A stretch of 64,000 nucleotides of DNA from Rhodospirillales bacterium (GTDB lineage Bacteria > Pseudomonadota > Alphaproteobacteria > SP197), in contig JACONG010000016.1 of NCBI GenBank assembly GCA_014323865.1, positions 181,468 to 245,467 on the forward strand, read 5' to 3'. Shown here piece by piece: positions 36,210 through 45,294 of the stretch. Made by a program: the position numbers and the translations under genes. Below the pieces are notes generated by a model that worked only from the letters and a program-made list of their open reading frames with translations, was not told the DNA's origin and did no database searches. How positions within the stretch are numbered: position 1 is the stretch's first letter; each line of letters starts with the position of its first letter.

Positions 36210-37399
36210 GGTGCCAGCGCGCGGCCGACCGCGAGGAAGCAGAGCGCGGTGTCCTTCTTGACGTTGTCATCGGTCGGCATGGGCTGCGAGGCGAACTTGG
36301 CGATCACCAGGCTCGCCACGGGATCGATCCAGAGGTACTGGCCGAAGACGCCGATGCCGGTGTAGCTGCCGTGGGCGTCGCCCATCATCCACCACTTGTT
36401 GCGGTAGCTTCCGGCAGGATTCGCGGCCGACCTCTCGCCCGCCGCCCAGGCCGCCTTGTCGCCGTTGAACCGGCTGTCGGCGACCCAGGCGCGCGGCACG
36501 ACCTGGCGGCCGTTGGCCTGGCCTTCCTCCAGCATCATCTGGCCGACCCGCGCGAGATCGCGCAGGCAGAGGCAGACGCCGCCCGCCGCACGGGGTGCAC
36601 CGAAGCGATCCACGGTGACATGACCGTCGAACTCCGCACCCAGCGGCTGCCAGAGAAGCTCGGAGACGGCCTCGGCATAGGGCCGGCCGGTGGCGCGTTC
36701 GATCACCCAGCCCAGCATGTCGGTGCAGGGGGAGACATAGTGGAACGCCGCGCCGTGCTCGCCCTGCTTCTGCAGCGTCACCATCCACGAACGCAGATCG
36801 CCGGGATTGGCCGGGTCCGTCGGCGGCCTCCAGTTCGAGGCCTCGCGGTACTCGGTGATCGGACCGGTGTTGGCGAAATAGTCCTCGGTGAAGTCGACGC
36901 CGACGGTCATGTCGAGCAGATGCTGCAGCGTGCAGTCGTCGAAGGCCGATCCCGCAATCTCGGGAATCAGATGACCGATGCCCTGGGTCGGATCAAGCAC
37001 GCCGCGGTCCACCAGGATGCCGATGACGAGTGCTGTGATCGACTTCGAGACCGACATCAGGATGTGGGGCCGGTGCTCTTGGAGCTCGTTGCGATAGTGC
37101 TCCATGACGATCCCGCCGTTGTGGAGGACGCAGATGCCGTCGGTCTGATGGTTGTCGAGGAACCAGCCGAAGCTGCGCTCGGTGCCGGCGTGATCGGTGT
37201 AGGCGACATCGGCCAGATGCTCAGGTGCCCGGGGCAGATCCATAGCCGGGCCCCGGCCACGCCAGATCTGGGCCGAGGGCACGATCTCGCTGACATGGCT
37301 GTAGGCCCAGCGGTTGAAGGGCGGGGTCCGCCAGTTCTCCAGCGTGACCATCTTGTCGGGCGCGGCCGGGAAGGTCCGCATCAGGTCGTGGTCGGGCAT
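36206..37399 (-). CDS. Serine hydrolase, class C beta-lactamase fold
   Basis: 397 aa from the ATG at 37399 (MPDHDLMRTFPAAPDKMVT). The SxxK catalytic motif is SVSK in HILMSVSKSITALVIGIL; the second motif is in the FHYVSPCTDMLGWVIE stretch, and WQPLGAEFDGHV and the C-terminal SYTGIGVFGQYLWIDP complete the fold. No signal peptide is seen, so it is probably cytoplasmic. Members are esterases, amidases or D-aminopeptidases; the substrate is unknown. A longer reading upstream to 37930 only joins it to a decayed neighbour and is rejected. About half-identical by eye to the protein at 37791. Confidence 0.85.
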   Translation of the reverse strand: MPDHDLMRTFPAAPDKMVTLENWRTPPFNRWAYSHVSEIVPSAQIWRGRGPAMDLPRAPEHLADVAYTDHAGTERSFGWFLDNHQTDGICVLHNGGIVMEHYRNELQEHRPHILMSVSKSITALVIGILVDRGVLDPTQGIGHLIPEIAGSAFDDCTLQHLLDMTVGVDFTEDYFANTGPITEYREASNWRPPTDPANPGDLRSWMVTLQKQGEHGAAFHYVSPCTDMLGWVIERATGRPYAEAVSELLWQPLGAEFDGHVTVDRFGAPRAAGGVCLCLRDLARVGQMMLEEGQANGRQVVPRAWVADSRFNGDKAAWAAGERSAANPAGSYRNKWWMMGDAHGSYTGIGVFGQYLWIDPVASLVIAKFASQPMPTDDNVKKDTALCFLAVGRALAP

Positions 37400-37403
37400 C
37401 TCA

Positions 37404-37786
37404 TCCTCCGTGAAGGGCTTTGGCGACGGTGTGGAAGGCATTGAACATCCCGCCGAAGACGTGCTCGTCCTCCCGCGGGATCGAACCCAGCCTGGTGATC
37501 GTGCTGCCGGTTGACGTACCATTAGGCGCGGTACGGGTATCCGGGCATCTCCGCCGCCATGGTGCTGGCAACCGCGATGGGGCGACGCCACGAGATCGTC
37601 GAGCATCATGGCGGTGCCGTCATACGCGGCAAACGTGACAGACCCCAGGTCGGAGGATCGCTCGGGCAGGGCCCATACCGGTCCCGCGCCCCGCCGCACG
37701 CTTGCGGTGCGGTGCATCCCACGCACGTGATGGAAGCCCCCGCGGTTCTGCGGCCAGTCCTGGAAGTCGGTCGGCGTGACGTCCAT
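37404..37786 (-). pseudogene. Decayed third serine hydrolase copy
   Basis: From an ATG at 37786 the minus strand reads TPTDFQDWPQNRGGFHHVR, then SDLGSVTFAAYDGTAMMLDD and LVAS, the N-terminal lead-in of this hydrolase family. It then jumps straight to MAAEMPGYPYRA with a stop, WYVNRQHDHQ, and in another frame REDEHVFGGMFNAFHTVAKA, which matches the C-terminal end. The catalytic middle (SxxK and YxS regions) is deleted. It sits between two intact paralogues. Confidence 0.6.
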
Positions 37787-37790
37787 GCGC

Positions 37791-38987
37791 CTAACCGCCG
37801 AGCTCGTGCGCGATCGCCCTGAAGCCCCGGAACATATCGTCGAACAGCTTGGGATCGACCGGCGCCGGATGGGTCGAGTGTTTGGCGCAGACCACGCCGG
37901 CGACGGGGTCGACGAACACCGACTGCCCATGGATGCCGATACCGTAGTAGGGCCGATGCGGATCGTTGAGGTCGGTGTACCACTTCGACCGATAGCTGTG
38001 GCCTGGCATGTCGATGGCGAAATTGCCCCGATCCCAGACCTCGGGATCGCCGTTCTCGCGGAAGTCCCGAATCCAGCTTTCGGGAATGATGCGGCGGCCG
38101 TTCATCACGCCGTTCTGCAGATGGAGCTGACCGAAGCGTGCGAGATCGCGGGTCGTCACGCAGAGCCCGCCGTCGGTCAGCGGCGTGCCGGTGCGGTCGA
38201 GCGTGATGTAGCCGTCGAACTCCGCGCCCATGGGTTGCCAGATGTCGCGGCTCAGCAGCGTGGCGAAGTCGACGCCCGCTGTGCGCTCGATGATCCAGCC
38301 CAGCAGGTCGGTGTTGGTCGAGACATAGTGGAACGCCTTGCCGTGTTCGCCCGCGGGGCGCATCGTCGCGATGTAGGACCTGAGATTGTCGGGGGCGCCC
38401 TTCCGTGCGGGCCGCCAGCCCGCCGCAACATCGAGCAGGGCGACATCGCTGTCGGGGTCCTCGTAGTCCTCGCTGTAATCCATGCCCACGGTCATATCGA
38501 GCACGTGACGTACCAGCGCGCCGTCATAGGCCGAACCCTTCACCTCGGGAATGATGTCGGTGACGAGATCGTCCGGCGAAAACAGCCCCTTCTCCACCTG
38601 GATCCCGGCAAGGGAGGCGCAGAACGACTTGGTGACCGACATCAGCAGATGCGGTTCGTGGGGTTCGACGCCATCGCCGTAACGTTCCGCCACGATCGCG
38701 CCCTGACAGAGCACGACAAAACCGTCGGTGTCGTTGCTGTCGAGCATCTGTTTGACGGTCATCGGGTGTTCGTTCATGTCGGTAAACGTGATACCGTCGA
38801 GATGGAGCGGCTCGACAGGAAATCCCGAGACGAGACCGTCGCCGCGCCAGACATTCCCGGTGCCGATCAAACGACGCAGGTTGCGGAATGCCCAACGGTT
38901 GTAGGGCGCCTCCTGCATGTTTCCGGTCGTGACCAGTTCGCCCTCCGCAGGCGGAAAATGGCGCATCAGGCGCGGCGTTTCGTTCAT
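37791..38987 (-). CDS. Serine hydrolase, class C beta-lactamase fold (paralogue)
   Basis: 398 aa from the ATG at 38987 (MNETPRLMRHFPPAEGELVT). SxxK is SVTK in HLLMSVTKSFCASLAGIQ; FHYVSTNTDLLGWIIER, DGYITLDRTGTPLTDGGLC and HRPYYGIGIHGQSVFVDP follow as in its paralogue at 36206. No signal peptide. The tandem arrangement of two intact copies and one decayed copy points to local duplication. Substrate unknown. A longer N-terminal extension to 39029 is rejected. It is divergent from the FAD-linked oxidase, with about 100 bases between the starts. Confidence 0.85.
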   Translation of the reverse strand: MNETPRLMRHFPPAEGELVTTGNMQEAPYNRWAFRNLRRLIGTGNVWRGDGLVSGFPVEPLHLDGITFTDMNEHPMTVKQMLDSNDTDGFVVLCQGAIVAERYGDGVEPHEPHLLMSVTKSFCASLAGIQVEKGLFSPDDLVTDIIPEVKGSAYDGALVRHVLDMTVGMDYSEDYEDPDSDVALLDVAAGWRPARKGAPDNLRSYIATMRPAGEHGKAFHYVSTNTDLLGWIIERTAGVDFATLLSRDIWQPMGAEFDGYITLDRTGTPLTDGGLCVTTRDLARFGQLHLQNGVMNGRRIIPESWIRDFRENGDPEVWDRGNFAIDMPGHSYRSKWYTDLNDPHRPYYGIGIHGQSVFVDPVAGVVCAKHSTHPAPVDPKLFDDMFRGFRAIAHELGG

Positions 38988-39088
38988 GGCGACCTCCCCG
39001 TTCGAGCGAGACGCTAGCACGCTCTCCACAGCGGCTGCACCCGGACTGCATCTGACCTATGATCATCGGCGGATGAACGGAGGGGACG

Positions 39089-40477
39089 ATGCGCGTCAAT
39101 GCCCTGCCCGACCACAACGAGGCGCTGACCGAACTGGCCGAGCGACTGTGTGACCGGTTCTCGACCGGCGATGCGGTGCGCGAGCAACATGCCCACGACG
39201 AGAGCTGGCATCATCCCGAAGCGCCGCACGCCGTCGTCTTCCCCGAGAGCACCGAAGAGGTAGCCGCTGTTGTCGGAATCTGCGCCCGCCACGGCACGCC
39301 GGTGATCCCCTTCGGCACCGGCACGTCGCTTGAGGGCCAGGTGGTGGCGGTCGAGGGTGGCGTCTCGATCGATATGATGCGTATGAACCGGGTGCTCGAG
39401 GTCAACGCCGAGGATCTTGACTGCACGGTCGAGGCGGGCGTCACCCGCAAGCAGCTCAACGAGTACCTGCGCGCCACCGGTCTCTTCTTTCCGGTCGATC
39501 CCGGTGCTGATGCCTCGCTCGGCGGCATGGCGGCGACCCGCGCCTCGGGCACCAACGCCGTGCGTTACGGCACCATGCGCGAAGCTGTTCTGGCGCTGAC
39601 CGTGGTGACCGCCGACGGTCGCATCGTGAAGACCGCCCGCCGGGCCCGGAAGTCGTCGGCGGGTTACGATCTCACCCGTCTCTTCGTCGGTTCGGAAGGC
39701 ACGCTCGGCGTGATCACGGAGGTCACGGTGCGCCTGTTCGGCATCCCCGAGGCGATCAGTGCGGCGACGGTCGCCTTCGACGACATCGAGGCCGCGGTCA
39801 ACGCTGTCATCGTCACCATCCAGTCGGGCATCCCCATGGCACGCATCGAGCTGCTGGACGAGGTCCAGATCGAGGCGATCAACGCCTACTCCGGCCTCGA
39901 CAACCCGGTCGCACCAACACTCTTCCTTGAGTTCCACGGCACCGAAGCGGGTGTCGCCGAACAGGCCGAACGCATGGGCGAGATCTGTGGGGAATTCGGC
40001 GGCAAGGACTTCCGCTGGACCGCGCAGCAGGAGGACCGCAACCGGCTGTGGCAGGCGCGCCACGCCGCCGCCTGGGCGGCAAAGGCGATGCGCCCGGGGT
40101 CATCGATCTGGCCGACCGACGTCTGCGTGCCGATCTCGCGTCTGGCCGAATGCATCGTCGAGACCAAGAAGGATCTCGAGACCACCGACATCCCCGCCCC
40201 GCTCGCCGGCCATGTCGGCGACGGCAATTTCCATCTCGTCTTCCTGCTCGACCGCAACAACCCGGACGAGCTGGCCGAGGCCAAGCGCCTCAACGACCGC
40301 CTGGTCCATCGCGCGCTCGCCATGGGCGGCACCTGCACGGGCGAACACGGCGTGGGCCTGGGCAAGATGCACGTCCTGCAGGCCGAACACGGCGAGGCCG
40401 TGAGCCTGATGCGCCAGCTCAAACGGGCCTTCGACCCCCAGGGCATCATGAACCCCGGGAAAATCCTCTCGGACTGA
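39089..40477 (+). CDS. FAD-linked oxidase (D-lactate / glycolate dehydrogenase type)
   Basis: 462 aa. The PCMH-type FAD domain is visible (HAVVFPESTEEVAAVVGICA, then PVIPFGTGTSLEGQVVAVEGG) with the VEAGVTRKQLNEYL and RASGTNAVRYGTMREAV stretches; the C-terminal GHVGDGNFHLVF and GGTCTGEHGVGLGKM motifs are those of GlcD/D-lactate dehydrogenase enzymes. It oxidises a 2-hydroxyacid and passes electrons to quinone or cytochrome c. No glcE/glcF partner is adjacent, favouring a single-subunit D-lactate dehydrogenase. Confidence 0.9.
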   Translation: MRVNALPDHNEALTELAERLCDRFSTGDAVREQHAHDESWHHPEAPHAVVFPESTEEVAAVVGICARHGTPVIPFGTGTSLEGQVVAVEGGVSIDMMRMNRVLEVNAEDLDCTVEAGVTRKQLNEYLRATGLFFPVDPGADASLGGMAATRASGTNAVRYGTMREAVLALTVVTADGRIVKTARRARKSSAGYDLTRLFVGSEGTLGVITEVTVRLFGIPEAISAATVAFDDIEAAVNAVIVTIQSGIPMARIELLDEVQIEAINAYSGLDNPVAPTLFLEFHGTEAGVAEQAERMGEICGEFGGKDFRWTAQQEDRNRLWQARHAAAWAAKAMRPGSSIWPTDVCVPISRLAECIVETKKDLETTDIPAPLAGHVGDGNFHLVFLLDRNNPDELAEAKRLNDRLVHRALAMGGTCTGEHGVGLGKMHVLQAEHGEAVSLMRQLKRAFDPQGIMNPGKILSD

Positions 40478-40701
40478 GGGACAGGCACGATGTCCCCGGT
40501 CCTGTTCCTGATGGTCCCGCAGCCGGCGCCATCCTGATCGGGATGGGCCTCAATCCGCTGCTCGCACCATGGCAGCACGGCGTCATCCGCCGGACCGGAA
40601 AAGGCAGCCGTTGTTGCACACAGAACGGATGGGCACGATCTCGGTTCCCGCCGTGCTCTTCGCCTTCGGCGTCCTGCTTCAGCTCATCGCGTCCTGGGGC
40701 A

Positions 40702-41652
40702 TCACCCCCTGCTGCAGGAGCCTCCACCCAGGACGCAGAACTTGGCGCAATGGGGATGGTTGAGCTTCACCGCGCCCGAGGCCTCGGCCAGGGTGGTGCC
40801 CATCTCGAACCGGGGGTCGTAGGGCAGCAGGGTGCAGGCGACGACGGCCGGTGTCTCGGCGCCCTTGCGCTTCACGACCATGCGCGCGCTCGCGCACATG
40901 ATGCCCTTGGGATCGACACCCAGAATGCCCCAGCAGGCGGTGGTGATCTCAGGCACCTCAGCCTTCTCGTCCATCTCCGGGAAGAGAACGAGCTCCATGG
41001 GATCGTCGGCATTCACCTTCAGGCCCATCCCGGCGATGAAGGTGCGGAAGCCCTTACGCAGGCTGGCCTCGTCCTCCTCCCAGCGGGTCCGGCCCGCGAG
41101 GTGAACCTTGAAGTCGTGCTCAGCGAGCCAGCGCAGCCCCTGGACCATGGGGTCCCACGATCGTTTGCCGCGTTCGAGCTGGTGGCGGACCCTGGTGTAG
41201 TGATCGACGGAAACGCGCAGCGTCATGCGCTCGCCGTATCGCGCCTGCAGGTCGAGCAGACCGTCGGCGCATTTCATCATCGGGCGCATGGCATTGGTCA
41301 GGATCATGACCTGATAGCCGCGCCTCAGGGCATCCTCAACCATGACCATGACGTCGGGGTTCATGAACGGCTCGCCGCCTGTGAACCCGATCTGCCGGGT
41401 GCCCAGGCCGTCGCGCGCGATCTCGTCGAGATAGGCCCGGACCTCGTCGGCGGTGATGTAGACCAGCCGGTCGTTCAGCGGACTCGATTCGATGTAGCAG
41501 CCCGCGCACGTCAGATTGCAGAGTGTGCCGGTGTTGATCCAGAGCGTCTCAAGCCTTGCCAGACCGATCACCGCGCGCGGCTCGCCCTTGGCCGTCCAGT
41601 CGGGATCGGAGAACTTGGCATCCACCGGAGCAATCCACGTTTCAACATTCAT
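40702..41652 (-). CDS. Radical SAM protein
   Basis: 316 aa from the ATG at 41652 (MNVETWIAPVDAKFSDPDW). The radical SAM cluster motif is CNLTCAGC in ETLWINTGTLCNLTCAGC, followed by the GFTGGEPFMNP SAM-binding strand and RVSVDH. Two further cysteine groups lie near the C-terminus (CWGILGV..CASARM and HCAKFCVLGGGSC), which could hold an auxiliary cluster as in SPASM-like enzymes. Substrate unknown. A much longer reading to 42435 is rejected because it crosses the TauD remnant region. No peptide precursor is seen nearby. Confidence 0.85.
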   Translation of the reverse strand: MNVETWIAPVDAKFSDPDWTAKGEPRAVIGLARLETLWINTGTLCNLTCAGCYIESSPLNDRLVYITADEVRAYLDEIARDGLGTRQIGFTGGEPFMNPDVMVMVEDALRRGYQVMILTNAMRPMMKCADGLLDLQARYGERMTLRVSVDHYTRVRHQLERGKRSWDPMVQGLRWLAEHDFKVHLAGRTRWEEDEASLRKGFRTFIAGMGLKVNADDPMELVLFPEMDEKAEVPEITTACWGILGVDPKGIMCASARMVVKRKGAETPAVVACTLLPYDPRFEMGTTLAEASGAVKLNHPHCAKFCVLGGGSCSRG

Positions 41653-42114
41653 GAACACCACCACACTGTTTGCAGCCGGGACCATGACTGCAGACCGCCC
41701 CGCTGGCAATTCATAACAGCCATCGGAACACTCGGCTATCATGCGGCACCTTGCAAACCGGCGTCCGGCCACAGGGAGTGCTCCACGCCCGTGGCGGATG
41801 TCACCCGGCACAATCTGAAGCACAACGGCCATACCGAGAGCCGGATCGAACAGGAGACCAGAGCACGTCTTCGGGGGTCTTCGCCGCAAGAGCGGTCTCG
41901 GCAAGGCGCTCGATGCTCCGGCCGCTCGCATCCTCGACATCCGAACGAGCCGTTTGCCGGCCGGCGCCACCATGACGGTGGTCAACAACCCGGTCGCCAG
42001 TCTCCCGTTCGGCGTCGCGGCGCTCTCCGCGATTACCCCGCAGCATGCCGGAAATTGCCTTCGGGAAAAACGTGCTTCAAGATTGATGAGGCGCGATTGC
42101 CGGAAGGAACCGAG
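41653..42114. other. Stretch without a supported gene
   Basis: About 460 bases between the radical SAM gene and the TauD remnant. One plus-strand piece (GLGKALDAPAARILDIRTSR, then LPAGATMTVVNNPVASLP) looks protein-like but has no start, stop or family; it may be a decayed fragment. No RNA or repeat was recognised. Confidence 0.3.
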
Positions 42115-42505
42115 ATGACGCAGGCGCTTGAGATCGTTCCCCTGACGCCGACCATCGGCGCCGACGTGCCCGGCGTCGACCTGGGCAAGCCGCTTGATGA
42201 ACGACACCTTCCAGGCGCTGCCCGCGGCATGGATGGAGCACTTGGTCCTGTTCTTCCACGACCAGACTCTCGACCCCGCATCGCTCCAGGCGCTGGGCCG
42301 CCGGTTCGGGCCGCTCCACGTCCACCCGCAGGGCGACAACAGCCCCTTGCTGCAATCCGCACTGGTCGATCTCGACCGGGCGAAGCTCGACCTGATCCGC
42401 ACCTCGGTTCTCGCGCCGTCGAACGGCGCGGTCACCGGTCTTCAGCCGGCACCGGACCTGTTGGCCAAGGCCAACACGCCCGTCATGACCTTCGTCGACC
42501 CAACC
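42115..42505 (+). pseudogene. Decayed TauD/TfdA-family dioxygenase
   Basis: The ATG at 42115 begins MTQALEIVPLTPTIGADVPG then VDLGKPLD, the N-terminus of TauD/TfdA 2-oxoglutarate dioxygenases. The frame shifts near 42195 and continues AWMEHLVLFFHDQTLDP then LQALGRRFGPLHVHPQGDN, after which family similarity stops. The iron-binding HxD region and the C-terminal two-thirds are missing. The open frame then runs into the small gene at 42506. Confidence 0.6.
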
Positions 42506-42679
42506 ATGACCAAGCCAAAACCTAAGACGAAATTGCCAGCCCTGATGGCGGCAGGTATGAAGTCAAGTCGATATCAGACGACGAAAGCGGAATTGGAAGA
42601 GGAAATTGATATGCCGGGATGGTCGCGGGATCAGGCGCGCAAGACTTTCATACAGCTGTTCGTGACCAACGAATCCTGA
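42506..42679 (+). CDS. Small conserved-looking protein with DMPG motif
   Basis: 57 aa: MTKPKPKTKLPALMAAGMKS followed by RYQTTKAELEEEIDMPGWSR and DQARKTFIQLFV. The pattern of a basic lead, a TKAELEEEIDMPG core and a short R..F end resembles small proteins I have seen in other alphaproteobacteria, where the role is unknown. GC is lower than in the preceding remnant. There is no clear ribosome site, so it may itself be part of the decayed frame above; the start is a guess. Confidence 0.4.
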   Translation: MTKPKPKTKLPALMAAGMKSSRYQTTKAELEEEIDMPGWSRDQARKTFIQLFVTNES

Positions 42680-42859
42680 CCTGGCTCGGATTTTTCAAGG
42701 TACTGATGTGACTCGAGTTTATAATCCCCCCTTTAATGATCGCCCCAGGTTCAACTTATCCTTCCGTGCAGGATTTGCAGTTCCCCATGGCAGCCGGTGC
42801 CTGCGATAATGCTGGGCGAATCGCATGATCGTGGCACCTTCGCCAGGAGTTCCCGCACC

Positions 42860-43897
42860 ATGACCGAAAAGACCCCTGCACCCTCGCCCAACGCCCCTTC
42901 GAGCAACGCCACCTGGAACTGGCATCCCGACCTGCCGGTCGAGGGCGTGCCCTACTGGTCGTGGCCGCTGCGTCCGATCGCGGCGCTGAAGTGGCTCCTT
43001 GCGAACTTCATCAAGTTCACCGACCGGGCGTTTTATCTCGTCTTTGCCCTGGTCCTGGCCTTCTGGTTGCAGCCGGTCACACCGGAGCAGGCCACCCTCT
43101 CGTTCGACTGGGTCAGCTGGGTCTTGCTGCGCAACACGATCGCCCTGCTTGCGGTCGCAGGCGGTCTGCACCTGTGGTTCTACGGTGCCAACGCGCAGGG
43201 CGACACGCTGAAGTACGACCCGCGCCCGATGCCGCGCGAGAAGGACAGGAAGTATACCTTCGGTTACCAGACCTGGGACAACATGTTCCATTCCCTGGTC
43301 TTCGGCCTGCCGATCGCGACGGCTTACGAGATCCTGGCGCGGGTCATGTACGCCCGCGGCGTCTTCGTGGCGATCGAACCCGCCACGAGCCCGGTGTGGT
43401 TCGTCCTGATGTTCCCGCTGGTGACGATGTGGCAGAGCCTGCACTTCTACGTCATTCACCGCGCGCTGCACTGGGCACCGCTCTACAAGCACATCCACGT
43501 GCTGCACCACCGCAACATCAATCCCGGTCCCTGGTCGGGGATCTCGATGCACCCGGTGGAGCACGTCCTTTACTTCAGCACCTTGCTGATCTTCTTCGTC
43601 GTACCCGGCCATCCCGCGCATATGCTGTTCCTGCTGTTCTGGCAGCTTCTGGGAGCGCCGTCGGGGCACTCCGGCTACGAGGCGGTGTGGGCGAAGAACA
43701 AGGCGCGTCTGGGTGTCGGCGGCTTCTTCCACCAGCTCCACCATCGCTACTTCGACTGCAACTACGGCAGTGAGGAGTTCCCGCTGGATCGCTGGCTCGG
43801 CACGTTCCATGACGGCACAAGGGAGGCGACCGCTAGGATGCGGCGTCGCAACAAGCCTGCTCCCGGTCGGACCGTCGGTACCGGGACGACCGGATAG
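42860..43897 (+). CDS. Sterol desaturase / fatty acid hydroxylase superfamily protein
   Basis: 345 aa from the ATG at 42860 (MTEKTPAPSPNAPSSNATWN). The di-iron histidine boxes are present in order: HRALHW, HVLHHR and HQLHHRYFD, with several membrane segments around them (FYLVFALVLAFWL, LLIFFVVPGHPAHMLFLLFW). Family members hydroxylate or desaturate sterols, carotenoids or fatty acids at the membrane using O2; which is unclear. An earlier in-frame start at 42797 is less likely. It stands alone. Confidence 0.88.
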   Translation: MTEKTPAPSPNAPSSNATWNWHPDLPVEGVPYWSWPLRPIAALKWLLANFIKFTDRAFYLVFALVLAFWLQPVTPEQATLSFDWVSWVLLRNTIALLAVAGGLHLWFYGANAQGDTLKYDPRPMPREKDRKYTFGYQTWDNMFHSLVFGLPIATAYEILARVMYARGVFVAIEPATSPVWFVLMFPLVTMWQSLHFYVIHRALHWAPLYKHIHVLHHRNINPGPWSGISMHPVEHVLYFSTLLIFFVVPGHPAHMLFLLFWQLLGAPSGHSGYEAVWAKNKARLGVGGFFHQLHHRYFDCNYGSEEFPLDRWLGTFHDGTREATARMRRRNKPAPGRTVGTGTTG

Positions 43898-44280
43898 CAC
43901 CCCTCATACGCCAGCAAGCCGGGCAGCATCGCGATCCCGGAGTCCGGTTCTGCGGCCACCGCCACGTGATTCTTGCGTGATGGGCGTCGGTGGACATGCG
44001 ACGACGCAGCTTGTCAGTGTGCACCGTAACGTCGGGCCCTTGGGGGCACCATGGGCTTTGCCAACATTGATGCGCAGCTGCCCACAACCCTGTTGCCGCT
44101 GTTTCTGATCGGTATGGGGGTCGAAGATCGCCCTGTTGCCGTTTCTCGAGAAGACCAGGGGCATGGCCTCCGCTATGCAGCGCGAGATCGGGACCCGAAT
44201 GGTCACGATCGGCACGATCACCGCACACCGCTGAGGCCGTGGGCGGCGCGCCACGCCAAGCCCTCACAGGGGGCGGAGGG
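43898..44280. other. Stretch without a supported gene
   Basis: About 380 bases between the desaturase-like gene and tRNA-Ala. Short pieces such as TLLPLFLIGMG and, in another frame, MQREIGTRMVTIGTITAHR look like leftovers of a membrane protein, but no family could be named. Confidence 0.3.
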
Positions 44281-44356
<76 letters not shown>

Positions 44357-44588
44357 GCAGGATCCCGCTTCGGGAAGCGGTGATGTAAGAGCCGCCCCGT
44401 CGGGTGTCAAGCGATGTCCGCGGCGACCGGCGTCCACATACGCCGTGTCTGCGCGCCCGCCGGCCGGCCTCGTCCTCGGCGCCGTCGTCCCGGGGGCGGA
44501 CACGGTTCTGGCACCCTCTCAACCGGCGCGATTCCGCTGCCGTCCCGCTTCGTCTGGTGCGTGAATCCGCTCTGCATCTGAAGACTCG

Positions 44589-44633
44589 GAGCATATCCCG
44601 TTCAGATTGATTCAATCTGAACGGGATATGCTC
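44589..44633. repeat. Dispersed palindromic repeat, copy 2 (22-bp perfect arms)
   Basis: The arms 44589-44610 and 44612-44633 are perfect inverted copies around a single T; the core word is TCAATCTGAACGGGATATGC. It would fold into a very stable hairpin in RNA or extruded DNA. A shared lead-in (GAATCCGCTCTGCATCTGAA) upstream also occurs in part at 59.42 kb. It lies between tRNA-Ala and yggT. Confidence 0.85.
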
Positions 44634-44668
44634 TAGATTAACCCGGCGCTATCGAAAGGGCATGGCCC

Positions 44669-44971
44669 ATGGATGCAATCATCTGGCTCGTCGACACCGT
44701 CTTCAGGATCTACTTCTGGATCCTGATCGCGCAGGTGATCATGAGCTGGCTGGTGTCGTTCAGGATCGTCGACACGCGTCATCCCATCGTCGACGCGATC
44801 GGGCGCTTCCTCTGGCAGGCAACCGAACCCGTCCTGGGTCCGATCCGCCGGCTTCTCCAGCGCTTCCTCGGCAATCTCGGCGGGATCGACATCTCGCCGA
44901 TCATCGCGATCGTCACTCTCGAATTCCTGCGCCGCTTCATCATCGGCAGCATTCTGATCCCGATCGCCTAA
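44669..44971 (+). CDS. YggT family membrane protein
   Basis: 100 aa with two membrane segments. The opening FRIYFWILIAQVIMSWLVSF, the RHPIVDAIGRFLWQATEPVL motif and PIRRLLQRFLGNLGGIDISP are hallmarks of YggT, an integral membrane family linked to osmotic stress and cell division in other bacteria. The gene is followed five bases later by a DUF167 gene, a standard YggT-YggU pairing, and then folD. The start was chosen at the ATG with a purine-rich upstream stretch (GAAAGGGCATGG region). Confidence 0.92.
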   Translation: MDAIIWLVDTVFRIYFWILIAQVIMSWLVSFRIVDTRHPIVDAIGRFLWQATEPVLGPIRRLLQRFLGNLGGIDISPIIAIVTLEFLRRFIIGSILIPIA

Positions 44972-44976
44972 TCCTG

Positions 44977-45294
44977 ATGACGGGCGCGGTGAGCGTCACA
45001 GCAGATCGTCTCCGGCTCAGCGTTCGCGTCCAGCACGGCGCGACCCATGACGAGATTGCCGGGATCGCGCTTGACGACGCCGGCAACGCCTTCTTAATGG
45101 TGCGCGTCACCCGGCTGTCCGAAGGCGGCAGGGCCAACCGCGCGGTCATAAAGCTGCTTGCCAGGTTCTGGCGTCTGCCGGCGCCCTCCATCGGGGTCGC
45201 TCGCGGACAGCGGGACCGGCCCAAGGTCCTGGAGATCGGTGGCGGGTCCGCGGTGGCACAGACAATTCGAGAGCGGCTGGGAGCCCTGACATGA
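44977..45294 (+). CDS. DUF167 (YggU) family protein
   Basis: 105 aa from the ATG at 44977 ([20 protein letters not shown]). The DUF167 fold is evident in the [15 protein letters not shown] strand, the conserved [20 protein letters not shown] helix and the [18 protein letters not shown] end. The role is unknown. It is co-transcribed with yggT, and its stop overlaps the folD start by four bases (ATGA). Confidence 0.9.
   Translation: MTGAVSVTADRLRLSVRVQHGATHDEIAGIALDDAGNAFLMVRVTRLSEGGRANRAVIKLLARFWRLPAPSIGVARGQRDRPKVLEIGGGSAVAQTIRERLGALT

Noticed and set aside
40500..40700. Small membrane-protein fragments between the FAD oxidase and radical SAM genes
   Set aside because: Short hydrophobic words (VPAVLFAFGVLLQLIASW) appear but without a start, stop or family pattern over a useful length.
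40048..42525. 825-codon plus-strand open frame
   Set aside because: It spans the FAD oxidase end, the antisense of the radical SAM gene and the TauD remnant in the wrong frame; no domain is coherent along it.
42719..43900. 393-codon minus-strand frame
   Set aside because: Antisense of the sterol-desaturase-like gene; composition is shadow-like (many Arg, Gln, His).
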